A stretch of DNA of 64,000 nucleotides from Natrinema thermotolerans DSM 11552 (GTDB taxonomy: Archaea; Halobacteriota; Halobacteria; Halobacteriales; Natrialbaceae). The notes below the pieces were generated by a model that did not search any database, was not told the origin of the DNA, and worked only from the letters and a program-made list of their open reading frames with translations. A program made the translations under genes and the position numbers. Of the stretch, positions 9,567-17,863 are shown in pieces; positions within the stretch are counted from its first letter, which is position 1; each line of letters begins with the position of its first letter. Where the stretch lies: contig AOIR01000005.1 in the NCBI GenBank assembly GCA_000337115.1, positions 113,006-177,005 of the forward strand, in the 5' to 3' direction.

Positions 9567-10088
9567 TCAACCCATCAGTCGCTGACAGCTGCCACAGAGG
9601 TTCTCCTCTTTGATGTCGACCTCGCGGACGGTCGGCGAGAAGTTCATCACACAGCGGTTGTTGTCGCAGTGCTCGAGGCCGTAGGTATGGCCGATCTCGT
9701 GGACGATCTCCTTGCGGACGCGGTCCTCGAAGATGTCGGCGGCGCTTTGATTCGAGAAGCCGCCGTCGCTCGAGGTCTGGAGCCGGTAGGTCGAAACGAC
9801 GCTGCCGCTGCCATCGAGATAGGCGAGTCCGAAGACGTAGTTGCGCCGCCGGTAGAAGAGGTCGTGGGGCGTGATCGCGATGTTTTTCTCGCCGCGACCG
9901 ACCCGTTCGGCGAGTTGGATGAAGGTCTCGGCGGAGTACTGGTTCCGGTCGGAGTCGTAGGCACCGTTGGGGACCGACTGCGAGTCGTTGATCGAGACGT
10001 CGCAGTCGTAGACCGATCGCAACGCGGCGGAGGCCGCCCGCTTGACCTCGGCGGGGACGCTGCCGACCGGCACGATATCGACGAGCAT
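9567..10088 (-). CDS. amzA: Archaemetzincin zinc protease
   Basis: A 173-residue protein, close to family size. It has the archaemetzincin signature HEIGHTYGLEHC then CVM and a distal CGSC, which binds a catalytic zinc through the three histidines and a second structural zinc through the cysteines. The start at MLVDIVPVG is chosen because the family begins here; an in-frame ATG lies ten codons upstream. Archaemetzincins are cytosolic metallopeptidases of unclear substrate. Divergent from the UPF0146 gene, with 39 bases between the two starts. Confidence 0.93.
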   Translation of the reverse strand: MLVDIVPVGSVPAEVKRAASAALRSVYDCDVSINDSQSVPNGAYDSDRNQYSAETFIQLAERVGRGEKNIAITPHDLFYRRRNYVFGLAYLDGSGSVVSTYRLQTSSDGGFSNQSAADIFEDRVRKEIVHEIGHTYGLEHCDNNRCVMNFSPTVREVDIKEENLCGSCQRLMG

Positions 10089-10127
10089 AGCAAGGGCTAT
10101 GGCCGCGGGTGGCATAAACGTCCCGCC

Positions 10128-10532
10128 GTGGCCCACTCTCGCCGGAATCCCGACGCGTTGCTCGAGGTCCTCGCGGACTACGATCGCGTCGTCGAGATCG
10201 GAATCGGCCGCCGGACCGACCTGGCTCGAGCGCTGGCCGACCGCGGGGTCGCCGTCACCGCGACGGACGTCCACGAGCGCGACGTGCCGGCGGGCGTGGC
10301 GTTCGTTCGCGACGACATCGTCAATCCCGAGCCGTCCGTCTACGCCGACGCGGACGCGATCTACGCGCGGAACCTGCCGCCCGAACTGCATCGTCCGGCC
10401 CTCGAGGTCGCCCGGACCGCCGACGCCGATTTCCTGTTTACGACGCTGGGCGGCGACCCGTCTGCAGTGCCGGTCGAACGGAAAACGATCGAGACGGGGA
10501 CGCTGTACGTCGCTCGAGTCCGTGGGGAGTAG
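10128..10532 (+). CDS. UPF0146 family protein
   Basis: A 134-residue protein starting with GTG; no ATG is available at the conserved N-terminus (AHSRRNPDALLEVL). The VVEIGIGRRTDLARALADRG and VTATDVHE segments form the first half of a Rossmann fold like that of SAM methyltransferases, with IYARNLPPELH later. UPF0146 proteins are conserved in archaea and have no assigned reaction. Length and motifs fit the family. Confidence 0.88.
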   Translation: MAHSRRNPDALLEVLADYDRVVEIGIGRRTDLARALADRGVAVTATDVHERDVPAGVAFVRDDIVNPEPSVYADADAIYARNLPPELHRPALEVARTADADFLFTTLGGDPSAVPVERKTIETGTLYVARVRGE

Positions 10533-10595
10533 GCGGCCAGTTCGTCGACCGTCTCGAGGCGAAGAATTATACGGTTACGGGACTGTTCGGCGGTC

Positions 10596-11219
10596 GTGAA
10601 CCCGGAGACGGTTACGTACGTCCTCGCGGCGGTCGTCGCGGTCGCGATACTGGCGACAGTACTCCTCGGGATCGGGGCACTGGTTCGGCTTCTGCTCCGG
10701 CTGCTCGCAGCGCCGGGCGTCGTCGTCCACGAACTCGCCCACGAGACGGCCTGTCGGCTCGTCGGGGTGCCCGTCCTCGAGGTCGCGTACTTCAGACTCG
10801 GGAACCCGCCTGGGTACGTCCGCCACGGCCAGCCCGAGCGCTATCGGGAGTCGTTTGTCATCAGCGTCGCGCCGTTTCTGGTCAACAGCGCCGTCGCGTT
10901 CGGCCTGTTCGTCGGACTGGCGTCGATCGTCGCGGGGATCGACGCCATCGGGAGCGCCCCGCGATCGACGCTGGCCGCCGGAGTGGTGCTTGGCTGGCTC
11001 GGCCTCGCGATCGGGACGCAGGCCTTTCCGAGTACCGGGGACGCGAGGACGCTCTGGAACCGCTCGCGGGCCGAGTGGCGACGGTCGCCGAGCGTCCTCG
11101 TTGGGGTGCCGATCGTCGCCGTGATCTACCTCGCGAACCTTCTCTCGAGGCTGTGGGCGGACGTCGCCTACGCCGTCGCCCTGTTCGTCGCGGCGGCGTG
11201 GAGCGTCGGGCTGGTCTGA
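10596..11219 (+). CDS. Integral membrane zinc metalloprotease-like protein
   Basis: A 207-residue protein with a GTG start. The first helix (residues 7-40) leads to [15 protein letters not shown], in which HELAH is a zinc-protease HExxH motif at the membrane border. About four more helices follow (90-115, 120-140, 165-185 and 190-206). It belongs to the haloarchaeal metalloprotease family with DUF3267/M50-like features. No second zinc motif (such as NPxxD) is obvious, so whether it is an active intramembrane protease is uncertain. The next gene begins 40 bases downstream. Confidence 0.7.
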   Translation: MNPETVTYVLAAVVAVAILATVLLGIGALVRLLLRLLAAPGVVVHELAHETACRLVGVPVLEVAYFRLGNPPGYVRHGQPERYRESFVISVAPFLVNSAVAFGLFVGLASIVAGIDAIGSAPRSTLAAGVVLGWLGLAIGTQAFPSTGDARTLWNRSRAEWRRSPSVLVGVPIVAVIYLANLLSRLWADVAYAVALFVAAAWSVGLV

Positions 11220-11230
11220 AACCGGTCGCC

Positions 11231-11240
11231 TTTATCCCTG
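11231..11240 (+). promoter_or_regulatory. TATA-like box of the HAD hydrolase gene
   Basis: cctttatccc is centred about 25 bases before the ATG at 11260, fitting a leaderless transcript. Confidence 0.5.
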
Positions 11241-11259
11241 CCGGCCCGTCGGGACGGAT

Positions 11260-12141
11260 ATGAACGCAGACGCCGTCGTACTGGACATTGACGGGGTACT
11301 CGTCGACGTCGCCGACTCCTACCGCCGGGCGATCGTCGAGTCCGTCGAGGCGGTCTACGACCGGACGATCCGCAAGACAGACATCCAGCGGTTCAAAGAC
11401 GCGGGCGGGTTCAACAACGACTGGGAACTGACCCACGCCGCCGCGCTCTACATTCTCGCGACCGAGGAGGGCTACGGCGACTCGATCGAGACCTTCACCG
11501 ACGGGATCGCCGCGAACGGCGGCGGCCTCGAGGCGGCCGAAAGCGTCGTTCGCGACGGGATCGGCGCGCGGGCGACCCAGCGCGTGACCGGCCGTTGGGA
11601 CCGCGAGCGGCTGCGGGACGTCTTCCAACAGTTGTATCTCGGCGACGAACTCTACCGCGGGCTCGAGGGCGGCGAGCCCGATCTAGAGCGCGAGACGCCG
11701 GGTTTTATCCACGACGAGCCGGTGTTGCTCGAGCCCGAGACGTGCGATCGACTGCTCGCGTCGTGGGACGTGGGCGTGCTGACGGGGCGCCCGGCAGCCG
11801 AGGCCGAGATCGCCCTCGAGCGGGTTGGCCTCGACGACGCGGTGCCGCTCGAGCATCGCTTCACGATGGACGACTGGGAGGAGGGCAAACCGCATCCGCG
11901 CGCACTGACGACGTTGGCCGAGCGGTTCGACGCCGATTCGGTCGCGTTCGTCGGCGACACGCTGGACGACGTGCGGACGGCGGTCAACGCGAGCGACGCC
12001 GACCTGGACCGCGAGTACCACGGGATCGGCGTCCTCACCGGCGGGCTGACCGGGGACGAGGGCCGACGGAAGTACGAGGACGACGGCGCGGCGGCGGTCC
12101 TCGAGTCGGTCAACGACGTGCCGGACCTGCTCGAGTCGTAG
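11260..12141 (+). CDS. HAD-superfamily hydrolase (TIGR01548-type)
   Basis: A 293-residue protein with the complete HAD motif set: motif [10 protein letters not shown] (nucleophile D near residue 9), motif II LTGRP (about 175), motif III lysine in EEGKPHP (about 210) and motif [11 protein letters not shown] (about 230). A large cap domain lies between motifs I and II ([14 protein letters not shown]). This matches the TIGR01548 subfamily, probable phosphatases of unknown substrate. All catalytic residues are present. Confidence 0.85.
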   Translation: MNADAVVLDIDGVLVDVADSYRRAIVESVEAVYDRTIRKTDIQRFKDAGGFNNDWELTHAAALYILATEEGYGDSIETFTDGIAANGGGLEAAESVVRDGIGARATQRVTGRWDRERLRDVFQQLYLGDELYRGLEGGEPDLERETPGFIHDEPVLLEPETCDRLLASWDVGVLTGRPAAEAEIALERVGLDDAVPLEHRFTMDDWEEGKPHPRALTTLAERFDADSVAFVGDTLDDVRTAVNASDADLDREYHGIGVLTGGLTGDEGRRKYEDDGAAAVLESVNDVPDLLES

Positions 12142-12160
12142 GCGGGAGACACTCAGGCCG

Positions 12161-12390
12161 TCAGGACGCGTCGCCGGGAAACCGGACGAACGTCAGCCAG
12201 CAGTCCTCGAACGAGCGGCCGAGTTCGATGAACGCCTCGGGCTCGACGGGTTTCTGAACGGAGGCGTTGGCGTGAGGGTCGGACGAGCGAGCGAGATCCT
12301 CCTCCGAGGGCGAACTCGTCAGCACGATCACGGGGATCGACCGCAGTTCGGGTTCGGACGTCAGTTCCGACGGGACATCGGGGGCTGGAC
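12161..12390 (-). pseudogene. Remnant of a response regulator receiver domain
   Basis: On the minus strand a frame ending in TGA at 12161 reads SELTSEPELRSIPVIVLTSS, then QKPVEPEAFIELGRS and FEDCWLTFVRFPGD. This is the C-terminal half of a haloarchaeal single-domain response regulator, with the conserved IPVIVLTSS strand and the K-P switch lysine. The N-terminal half with the acidic pair and phospho-acceptor aspartate is gone: homology stops near 12390, exactly where the Rieske gene ends. No start codon is available. Confidence 0.8.
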
Positions 12391-12938
12391 TACGCGCGTG
12401 GCTCGTCGAGCCGCCGGCAGGAATCGAACCGGTCGTCGGTCAGGTAGACGTCTCCGTCGCGGACGGCGACCGCGATTTCCTCGAGCGCGTCACCCCGGCA
12501 GGGACCGGCCGTACAGACACCGTCGTCACAGTCGAAGCGGGCGGCGTGTTCGTGACACACCAGTTGGTCGTCCCTGACGATCGCGCCAGGGCCGGGATCG
12601 AGCCGGACCTCGGGCTTGTGGGGACAGGAGTTGCGCCACGCGAGGACGTCGTCACCGCGTCGTCGGAGGATCAGTTCGGTCCCGCGACGGTCCCGGCGGG
12701 CCTCACAGCGAAGCGTGCCGTCGGTCGGGACGGCCGACAGCGGTGCGACGTAGCGCGGCTCGCGGTCGGGATCGGTCCCAGCCGGTTCCGCGCCGGCGTT
12801 GTCGCCGCCGCTTCCGTCCCCGTCGACGCTGAACCGGAACGTCGCGCCGTCGGTCGAAACGTCGCCCTCGTCGTCGTAAACTCGGACCGAGGTCGCGTCG
12901 TCGTCGTCCTCGAGCGTCACCCGGACGGGATCGGTCAT
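12390..12938 (-). CDS. Rieske [2Fe-2S] domain protein
   Basis: A 182-residue protein. After an acidic, Gly-rich N-terminal region (1-60), residues ~65-175 form a Rieske domain: the first cluster motif is CPHKP (C-x-H, near residue 105) and the second CHEHAARFD (C-x2-H, near 128). Two further cysteines in CDDGVCTAGPC are typical of the ferredoxin-type Rieske proteins. It may act as an electron carrier or oxygenase ferredoxin; no oxygenase gene is nearby. The start at 12938 is the one after which family-like sequence begins. Confidence 0.88.
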   Translation of the reverse strand: MTDPVRVTLEDDDDATSVRVYDDEGDVSTDGATFRFSVDGDGSGGDNAGAEPAGTDPDREPRYVAPLSAVPTDGTLRCEARRDRRGTELILRRRGDDVLAWRNSCPHKPEVRLDPGPGAIVRDDQLVCHEHAARFDCDDGVCTAGPCRGDALEEIAVAVRDGDVYLTDDRFDSCRRLDEPRA

Positions 12939-13021
12939 ACCTCTCTTTTTCGGCCGGCCTAAAAATGTCTTCCGGACGGACAACAGCGGGCGTGTTCGAC
13001 TCCCGAAAACGCGCGATACCA

Positions 13022-13028
13022 CTTTAGG
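13022..13028 (+). promoter_or_regulatory. TATA-like box of the acidic protein
   Basis: ctttagg is centred about 26 bases before the ATG at 13050, the spacing for leaderless transcription. It supports expression of the short acidic gene. Confidence 0.5.
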
Positions 13029-13049
13029 GGTGCCCGGCGAAGCGAGCGT

Positions 13050-13316
13050 ATGGACGACGAAGTCACCGTCGACGTCGAGGTCGAAGTCGAAGTGGATTCG
13101 AACGAACTCGAGATCGAGGTCGGCGACGAACGCGAGTTCGAGGGCGAACTCGAGGCTGACGGACTCTCGATCGAGGTCGAAGCGGAGATCGAAGTCGAAG
13201 GCGAAGGCGGGGAAACGACGGCCGACGAGGAAGAAGCGTCCGAATCGGACGGGGAACCCGAGGCGAGCAACGACCAAGAAGAATCCGAGGCGGACGGGGA
13301 AAGCGAAGAAGACTGA
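13050..13316 (+). CDS. Extremely acidic low-complexity protein
   Basis: An 88-residue protein built almost only from D, E, V, S, G and A. Residues 1-55 alternate acidic and beta-branched residues (VTVDVEVEVEVDSNELEIEV). Residues 56-88 are a D/E/S/A tail (EEEASESDGEPEAS). It has a single Arg (at residue 28, in GDEREF) and no Lys, His or aromatic residue except Phe30. A TATA-like box at 13022 and an ATG at the right distance support a real gene. No family is recognised; it could be a polyanionic, DNA-mimic-like or chaperone-type protein, but that is guesswork. Confidence 0.6.
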   Translation: MDDEVTVDVEVEVEVDSNELEIEVGDEREFEGELEADGLSIEVEAEIEVEGEGGETTADEEEASESDGEPEASNDQEESEADGESEED

Positions 13317-13404
13317 TTCGGCCCCGTGGTCGCCGGCCCGTCGATCACTTCTCATTTTCGCGCGTGTCGAAAGAGGCTATGTGCTGGCCTCGGTATCACG
13401 AGCC

Positions 13405-15114
13405 ATGAGCTGGACGGTCATGCCGGAGTTCGAGTCGTACGAGCGGGCCCGCGAATCGTTCTCGTGGGACCTCCCCGACGAGTACAACCCCGCCGTCGAC
13501 TTCCTCCGGAAACACGAGGACACGAGTCAAACGGCGCTGCGGTACGAGACCCCCGAGGGCGGCCTCGAGACCTACTCCTTTGCGGACCTCGACGACCGGT
13601 CGGATCGGCTCGCCGCCGCGCTCGCCGACCTCGGCGTCGGGGCGGGCGATCGGGTCGGCGTCGTGATCCCGCAGAAACCGGGGAACCCGATCACGCACCT
13701 CGCGAACTGGAAACTCGGTGCGGTGTCCGTGCCGCTGACGGTCCTGTTCGGACGCGACGCCTTACAGTACCGGCTCGCGGACAGCGAGGCGAAAGCGGTC
13801 GTCGTCGATCCGAGCGTCCGCGAGACCGTCGACGAGATCCGCGAGGAGTGTCCCGCCCTCGAGGCCGTGATCGAACTCGACGACGGCGACGCGGTACGGG
13901 GCGACGCCCACTCGTTCGAGGAGTTGATCGCAGCCCACGAGCCCGGGATCGACGTCTACGACGCGACGCCAGAGACACCGACGGCGATCATGTATACGAG
14001 CGGATCGACGGGGCCGCCGAAAGGCGTTCGACACAGCCACGCGCTCTGGCTCGGGCGGGCCGCCGCGGCCGCCAACTACTTCGACGGCGGACTGGCCGAC
14101 GGCGAGGCCACGCTCTGGACGCCCGCCGACTGGGCGTGGGGCGCGGCACTGGGCGGCACGCTGTTCGCGGCCTGGCACCACGGCTGCTCGGTCGTGGGCT
14201 GGCCCCGCGACGAGTTCGATCCCGACGACGTCTACGACCTGCTCGAGCGCCACGACGTGACCGAGGCGTTCATGCCCCCGACGGCGCTCCGGTTGCTGAT
14301 GGGCGTCGACGACCCCGAACGGCGGTACGATCTCTCGATCAGGACGTTCGCGTCGGCCGGCGAACCGCTCACCTCGGAGGTCGTCGACTGGGTCGCATCG
14401 ACGTTCGACGACGTCGCGATCAACGAGTTCTACGGCCAGACCGAACTCAACCTCGTCGTCGGGAACGCGGCGCGGTGGTTCGATACCCGCCCCGGCAGCA
14501 TGGGCAAGCCCCTACCCGGCTACGAGATCGCGGTGGTAGACCCCGAGACGGGCGAGCGCCTCGAGCGCGGCGAGGTCGGTGAACTCGCGGTGAAGCCGGC
14601 CGATCGGCGGGTCTTCTTCGACGAGTACCACGGCCTGCCGGAGAAGACGGCGAACAAGCGGACCGAAGACGTCCCCGCGAGCGGAGCGAGCGGGGAGTCG
14701 GAAGAGCAACGGTCTTCCGAAAGGTGGTTCCTGACCGACGACCTCGTCGAGCGCGACGAGGACGGCTACGTCTGGTTCCACTCGCGGGCCGACGACGTGA
14801 TCCTCACCAGCGGCTACCGCGTCGGGCCGACGGAGGTCGAGGACGCGGTCCTCGCCCACGAGGCCGTCGAACAGGCCGGTGTCGTCGGCGTCCCCGACGA
14901 GACCCGTGGCGAGGCGATCAAGGCCTTCGTCAAGCCGGCCGTCGACGACTACGACCCCGAGGGGCTCCGGAGGGAGATCCGCGACCTGGTCCGGGACCGC
15001 CTCGCCGAGTACGAGTATCCGAAACACATCGAGTTCGTCGAGCGGCTACCGACGACGACGACCGGCAAGATCCGCCGCCGGTCTCTGCGCGAGGGCGACG
15101 GAACCGACGAGTAA
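13405..15114 (+). CDS. Acyl-CoA synthetase (AMP-forming)
   Basis: A 569-residue member of the acetyl-/medium-chain acyl-CoA ligase family. The P-loop is YTSGSTGPPKGV (about residue 195); then come ADWAWG, ASAGEPL, the aromatic motif YGQTEL (about 345), the adenylate-binding TDDLVERDEDGYVWFHSRADDVI and the C-terminal catalytic lysine in TTTGKIRRR. It activates a carboxylic acid with ATP and CoA; the chain length cannot be told. The start at 13405 is used because upstream codons overlap the acidic gene and are not family-like. An odd Ser/Glu-rich insertion of ~17 residues (about 422-438), DNA-palindromic in origin, precedes TDDL. Confidence 0.92.
   Translation: MSWTVMPEFESYERARESFSWDLPDEYNPAVDFLRKHEDTSQTALRYETPEGGLETYSFADLDDRSDRLAAALADLGVGAGDRVGVVIPQKPGNPITHLANWKLGAVSVPLTVLFGRDALQYRLADSEAKAVVVDPSVRETVDEIREECPALEAVIELDDGDAVRGDAHSFEELIAAHEPGIDVYDATPETPTAIMYTSGSTGPPKGVRHSHALWLGRAAAAANYFDGGLADGEATLWTPADWAWGAALGGTLFAAWHHGCSVVGWPRDEFDPDDVYDLLERHDVTEAFMPPTALRLLMGVDDPERRYDLSIRTFASAGEPLTSEVVDWVASTFDDVAINEFYGQTELNLVVGNAARWFDTRPGSMGKPLPGYEIAVVDPETGERLERGEVGELAVKPADRRVFFDEYHGLPEKTANKRTEDVPASGASGESEEQRSSERWFLTDDLVERDEDGYVWFHSRADDVILTSGYRVGPTEVEDAVLAHEAVEQAGVVGVPDETRGEAIKAFVKPAVDDYDPEGLRREIRDLVRDRLAEYEYPKHIEFVERLPTTTTGKIRRRSLREGDGTDE
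14667..14719. repeat. GC-rich palindromic insertion inside the acyl-CoA synthetase gene
   Basis: The DNA contains ccccgc/gcgggg flanking gagcggagcgag, followed by a perfect 7-bp inverted repeat (cggaaga at 14699-14705 and tcttccg at 14713-14719). It encodes the low-complexity peptide ASGASGESEEQRSS, which interrupts a conserved stretch of the enzyme. Confidence 0.65.
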
Positions 15115-15188
15115 CCCTCGAGCGCGGGGACCGTCCGAACCGCTCGAGCGCGGTCGAACCCATCCGGCGCGGTGACAGTCACGGCCGG

Positions 15189-15195
15189 TTTTATT
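15189..15195 (+). promoter_or_regulatory. TATA-like box of the universal stress protein gene
   Basis: ttttatt is centred about 28 bases before the ATG at 15220. It rules out the upstream in-frame ATG-like starts and indicates a leaderless mRNA. Confidence 0.6.
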
Positions 15196-15219
15196 GTTGC
15201 CGAATGCCAACCACTGCGC

Positions 15220-15642
15220 ATGTACCGCGTGTTGATGCCCGTCGATGCCAACGAGGACCGAGCAGTCGAACAGGCCGAGTACGTCGCGTCGCTGCCCGAC
15301 GCGGCGGAGTCGGTCGAAGCGTACATTCTCTTCGTCTTCACCGAAAACAGCGAGAAGCTCCCGAAGGAATTCGAGAAGTTCAAGTCCGCCTCCCGGATCG
15401 GCTCGGTCCGGCGCGCGAAGGAGCGCCTCGAGGAGGCCGGCGTCGACGTGACCCTGATCGAGGACAGTGGCGACACGGAAGACGACATCCTCGAGGAGGC
15501 CGAGGGCTACGACGTCGATTCGATCGTTCTCGGCGGCCGGAAGCGCTCGCCCGTCGGAAAGGCGATCTTCGGCAGCACCACGCAGGGCGTGATCCTCAGG
15601 TCCGATCGGCCGGTCGTCGTCACCGGCGGCGGCGGGGAGTGA
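15220..15642 (+). CDS. Universal stress protein (UspA family)
   Basis: A 140-residue single USP domain. It opens with MYRVLMPVDANEDRA (the ATP/AMP-site aspartate in PVD), continues with the DDILEEAEGYDVDSIVLGGR region and ends with the nucleotide-binding loop GRKRSPVGKAIFGSTTQGVIL and PVVVT. The G-2x-G-9x-G(S/T) pattern of ATP-binding USPs is present. The precise role is unknown. It stands alone with its own TATA-like box. Confidence 0.92.
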   Translation: MYRVLMPVDANEDRAVEQAEYVASLPDAAESVEAYILFVFTENSEKLPKEFEKFKSASRIGSVRRAKERLEEAGVDVTLIEDSGDTEDDILEEAEGYDVDSIVLGGRKRSPVGKAIFGSTTQGVILRSDRPVVVTGGGGE

Positions 15643-15722
15643 CGTGACAGACCGTTCCCGCTCGTAACGTCGGCTGTTTCTGCCGGCAGCCATCTTATCC
15701 GGATCGGCGTCGACTACCCAGT

Positions 15723-16559
15723 ATGGAGATACGGGAGCCGGAACCGGACGAGAGCGAGCGGATTCGGGACGTGGTGGAGAGTTCGATGACGACCTCGTTC
15801 AGGCTCAGCCCGGGGCAGATCGACGGGATCACCGACGAGGAGTTCGCCGACGACGCCGTCAGCGAGCGACTCAAGGACGACGAGACCGTCCTCTACGTCG
15901 TCGAGACCGGCGCGGAGATCGAGGACCGAACCATCGCCGGCGTCGTCGAGGGCCGACTCGCGGACGAGTGGGGCGAGATCGACTGGCTGTTCGTCGATCC
16001 GGAACACCGCGGCAAGGGGATCGGGACGGAACTCTACGAGTCGATGACCGAGCGTCTCCGCGACCGCGGGGCCGACCACGTCCGCGTGACCGTCCTCGAG
16101 GAGAACACCGAGGGCCACGGGTTCGTCGAACGGTTCGGCCTCGAACACGACGGCGATCGGGAGGTCGAGGTCGCCGGCGAATCGCTCGTCAAGTACGTCT
16201 ATACCGAGCCGGACATCGACGTTTCCCTCCCGACGGAATCGCGTGCGGACGACGCGACAGTCACCGCCGACACCGCCGACGAGGACCTCCCCGGAACGGA
16301 GACGGACGACGGCGACCTGACCGCGACCGACGACGGGACGACGGTCTACATCGACCGCGACGAGGCCGAATCCGGCACCGCGGCGCCGTTTTTCCACACC
16401 TACGAGGACGAGGACCGAAAACAGCAGTACGGCTATTACTGTGCGAACTGCGGCTCGCTCGAGGTCTCGATGGACAACATGGAGCGGCTCGCCTGTCCCG
16501 ACTGCGGGAACGACCACGCCGAGCGGTCCAAGGAGTCGTACGACGACTCGCGGCTCTAA
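15723..16559 (+). CDS. GNAT acetyltransferase with C-terminal zinc ribbon
   Basis: A 278-residue two-domain protein. Residues 1-165 are a GNAT N-acetyltransferase: the acetyl-CoA motif is FVDPEHRGKGIGTELYE (Q/R-x-x-G-x-G/A form) and NTEGHGFVERFGLE is the later strand/helix. Residues 170-215 are an acidic Thr/Asp-rich linker. Residues 220-278 are a zinc ribbon (YYCANCGS with CPDCGN), known in haloarchaea as DUF5816. Substrate unknown. Its stop overlaps the end of the convergent DUF2391 gene by four bases. Confidence 0.85.
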   Translation: MEIREPEPDESERIRDVVESSMTTSFRLSPGQIDGITDEEFADDAVSERLKDDETVLYVVETGAEIEDRTIAGVVEGRLADEWGEIDWLFVDPEHRGKGIGTELYESMTERLRDRGADHVRVTVLEENTEGHGFVERFGLEHDGDREVEVAGESLVKYVYTEPDIDVSLPTESRADDATVTADTADEDLPGTETDDGDLTATDDGTTVYIDRDEAESGTAAPFFHTYEDEDRKQQYGYYCANCGSLEVSMDNMERLACPDCGNDHAERSKESYDDSRL

Positions 16560-17008
16560 CCGTTCTTCGCGAAGATGCTGTCGGCCGTCGCCGCGCCGAC
16601 GACGCTGAATACCGAGCCGACGCTGATGGCCTTGAACGTCGTCTGTGCGACTTCGCGGGTCGTCTTGGCGTCCTCGATGAAGGTGTCGGGGGCGTCCAGT
16701 AAGAGCGCGAGTACGGTCACCGCGCCGAAGGAGACGATCATCAGCGAGATAAACCGCAACGGAATCCCGGCGACCTCCTGCTCGTCGTCGACGTCGCGGG
16801 TCGTGTCCGCGGTATACAGCGCGCCGTAGCCGATCCCGAACACCACGATCACGGTCCCGATCGCCTGGAAGAGGTTCATGCTCGCCGCGAGCGTCCAGAC
16901 CTCCTCGGTGACCACGAACGGGCCGGCGAGCAGGAACCCCCCGACGATCTGCTGGGCCGAGTCCGCGAGCCGGAAGTCCCGCGGCCGGCGAGGCCGTCGA
17001 AGTTTCAT
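16556..17008 (-). CDS. DUF2391 integral membrane protein
   Basis: A 150-residue protein with a basic N-terminus (MKLRRPRRPRD) and four membrane helices (about 20-35, 46-65, 86-105 and 125-145). Sequence and layout match the DUF2391/TIGR02587 family of putative integral membrane proteins found in haloarchaea and bacteria. The function is unknown. Convergent with the GNAT gene, 4-base overlap. Confidence 0.75.
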   Translation of the reverse strand: MKLRRPRRPRDFRLADSAQQIVGGFLLAGPFVVTEEVWTLAASMNLFQAIGTVIVVFGIGYGALYTADTTRDVDDEQEVAGIPLRFISLMIVSFGAVTVLALLLDAPDTFIEDAKTTREVAQTTFKAISVGSVFSVVGAATADSIFAKNG

Positions 17009-17078
17009 AGCGATCGATTATAGCGGAGCGGTAAAACGCCCCTGTTTGTCGAGTGACAGCACCCGGCAGCGGAACCGT

Positions 17079-17813
17079 TCAGACGAACAGCAACAGCGCA
17101 GCGTACCCCGCCGCTCCGATGGCGAACGCCGGGAACCGACTCTCGCGGTCGGACGGCAGTTCCTCTTTGATCACGTTGAGGACGATCCCGCCGGCCAGAA
17201 AGGGCACGAACACCGAGACGAGGAGATCGGTGTCCTCGAGGGCGTATCCGACAACGACGCCGACGAGAACCGCGGCCGACAGCACCCACCGGCCACGGTG
17301 CCGATAGGTCGGACCGTGGTGGTCCCGAAGGCCGTCGTCGGTGACGAGGAAATGCAGCGCCATCGCGACGAAGAAGGGGAACAGCCCGCCGAGTTCGGGG
17401 TCCAGAAGCAGGGCCCCGACGATCGCGTTGTAGACGGCGAAAGAGCCCACGTGAATCCAGAACACCGCGGTCCCAGACCGGTCGCCGTCCGAACCGGGAT
17501 CGAGGTTCGGCCGCCGGGCGAACTGCTCGAGGCCGTAGAAGGCGACGAAGCCGATCAGGGCGATCAGGTAGCCAGCCGATTCGCCGGTCGCCGCCCCGCG
17601 GGCCCCGAGTGTCGTCGCGGCCGCGCCGATCTCGGGCAGGAGGTGGACGAACACGTACGCGACCGAGACGCCGCCGGCGAGGGAGAGCCACCGGCTCCGC
17701 GGGATCCGCCCGCCGACGCTCAGTCGGCCGGCGAACAGATGCACCAGCGCGAGGGCGACCGCGAGCGTGGGAGCGAGTGCCGCATCGGCGGGAAGCGGGC
17801 CGATCGAGGACAC
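17079..17813 (-). CDS. ZIP-transporter-like membrane protein
   Basis: A 244-residue protein with about eight membrane helices. Features recalling ZIP metal transporters are VHLLPE early on (near residue 57), a hydrophilic central loop (RRPNLDPGSDGDRSG) and a C-terminal helix FVPFLAGGIVLNVIKEELPS. The usual ZIP metal-site motifs HNxxD and HExPE are not clear (MALHFLVTDD is at the matching place), so transport activity is uncertain. Runs the same way as the exchanger gene but ends 50 bases away. Confidence 0.5.
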   Translation of the reverse strand: MSSIGPLPADAALAPTLAVALALVHLFAGRLSVGGRIPRSRWLSLAGGVSVAYVFVHLLPEIGAAATTLGARGAATGESAGYLIALIGFVAFYGLEQFARRPNLDPGSDGDRSGTAVFWIHVGSFAVYNAIVGALLLDPELGGLFPFFVAMALHFLVTDDGLRDHHGPTYRHRGRWVLSAAVLVGVVVGYALEDTDLLVSVFVPFLAGGIVLNVIKEELPSDRESRFPAFAIGAAGYAALLLFV

Positions 17814-17863
17814 GCCACGAGGGTGTCACCACCTCCGGCCCCGTATGTCTATGGCCGGCCGGT

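Noticed and set aside
13030-13404. N-terminal extension of the acyl-CoA synthetase
   Set aside because: The extra 125 codons are a frame shadow of the acidic gene; family sequence begins at 13405.
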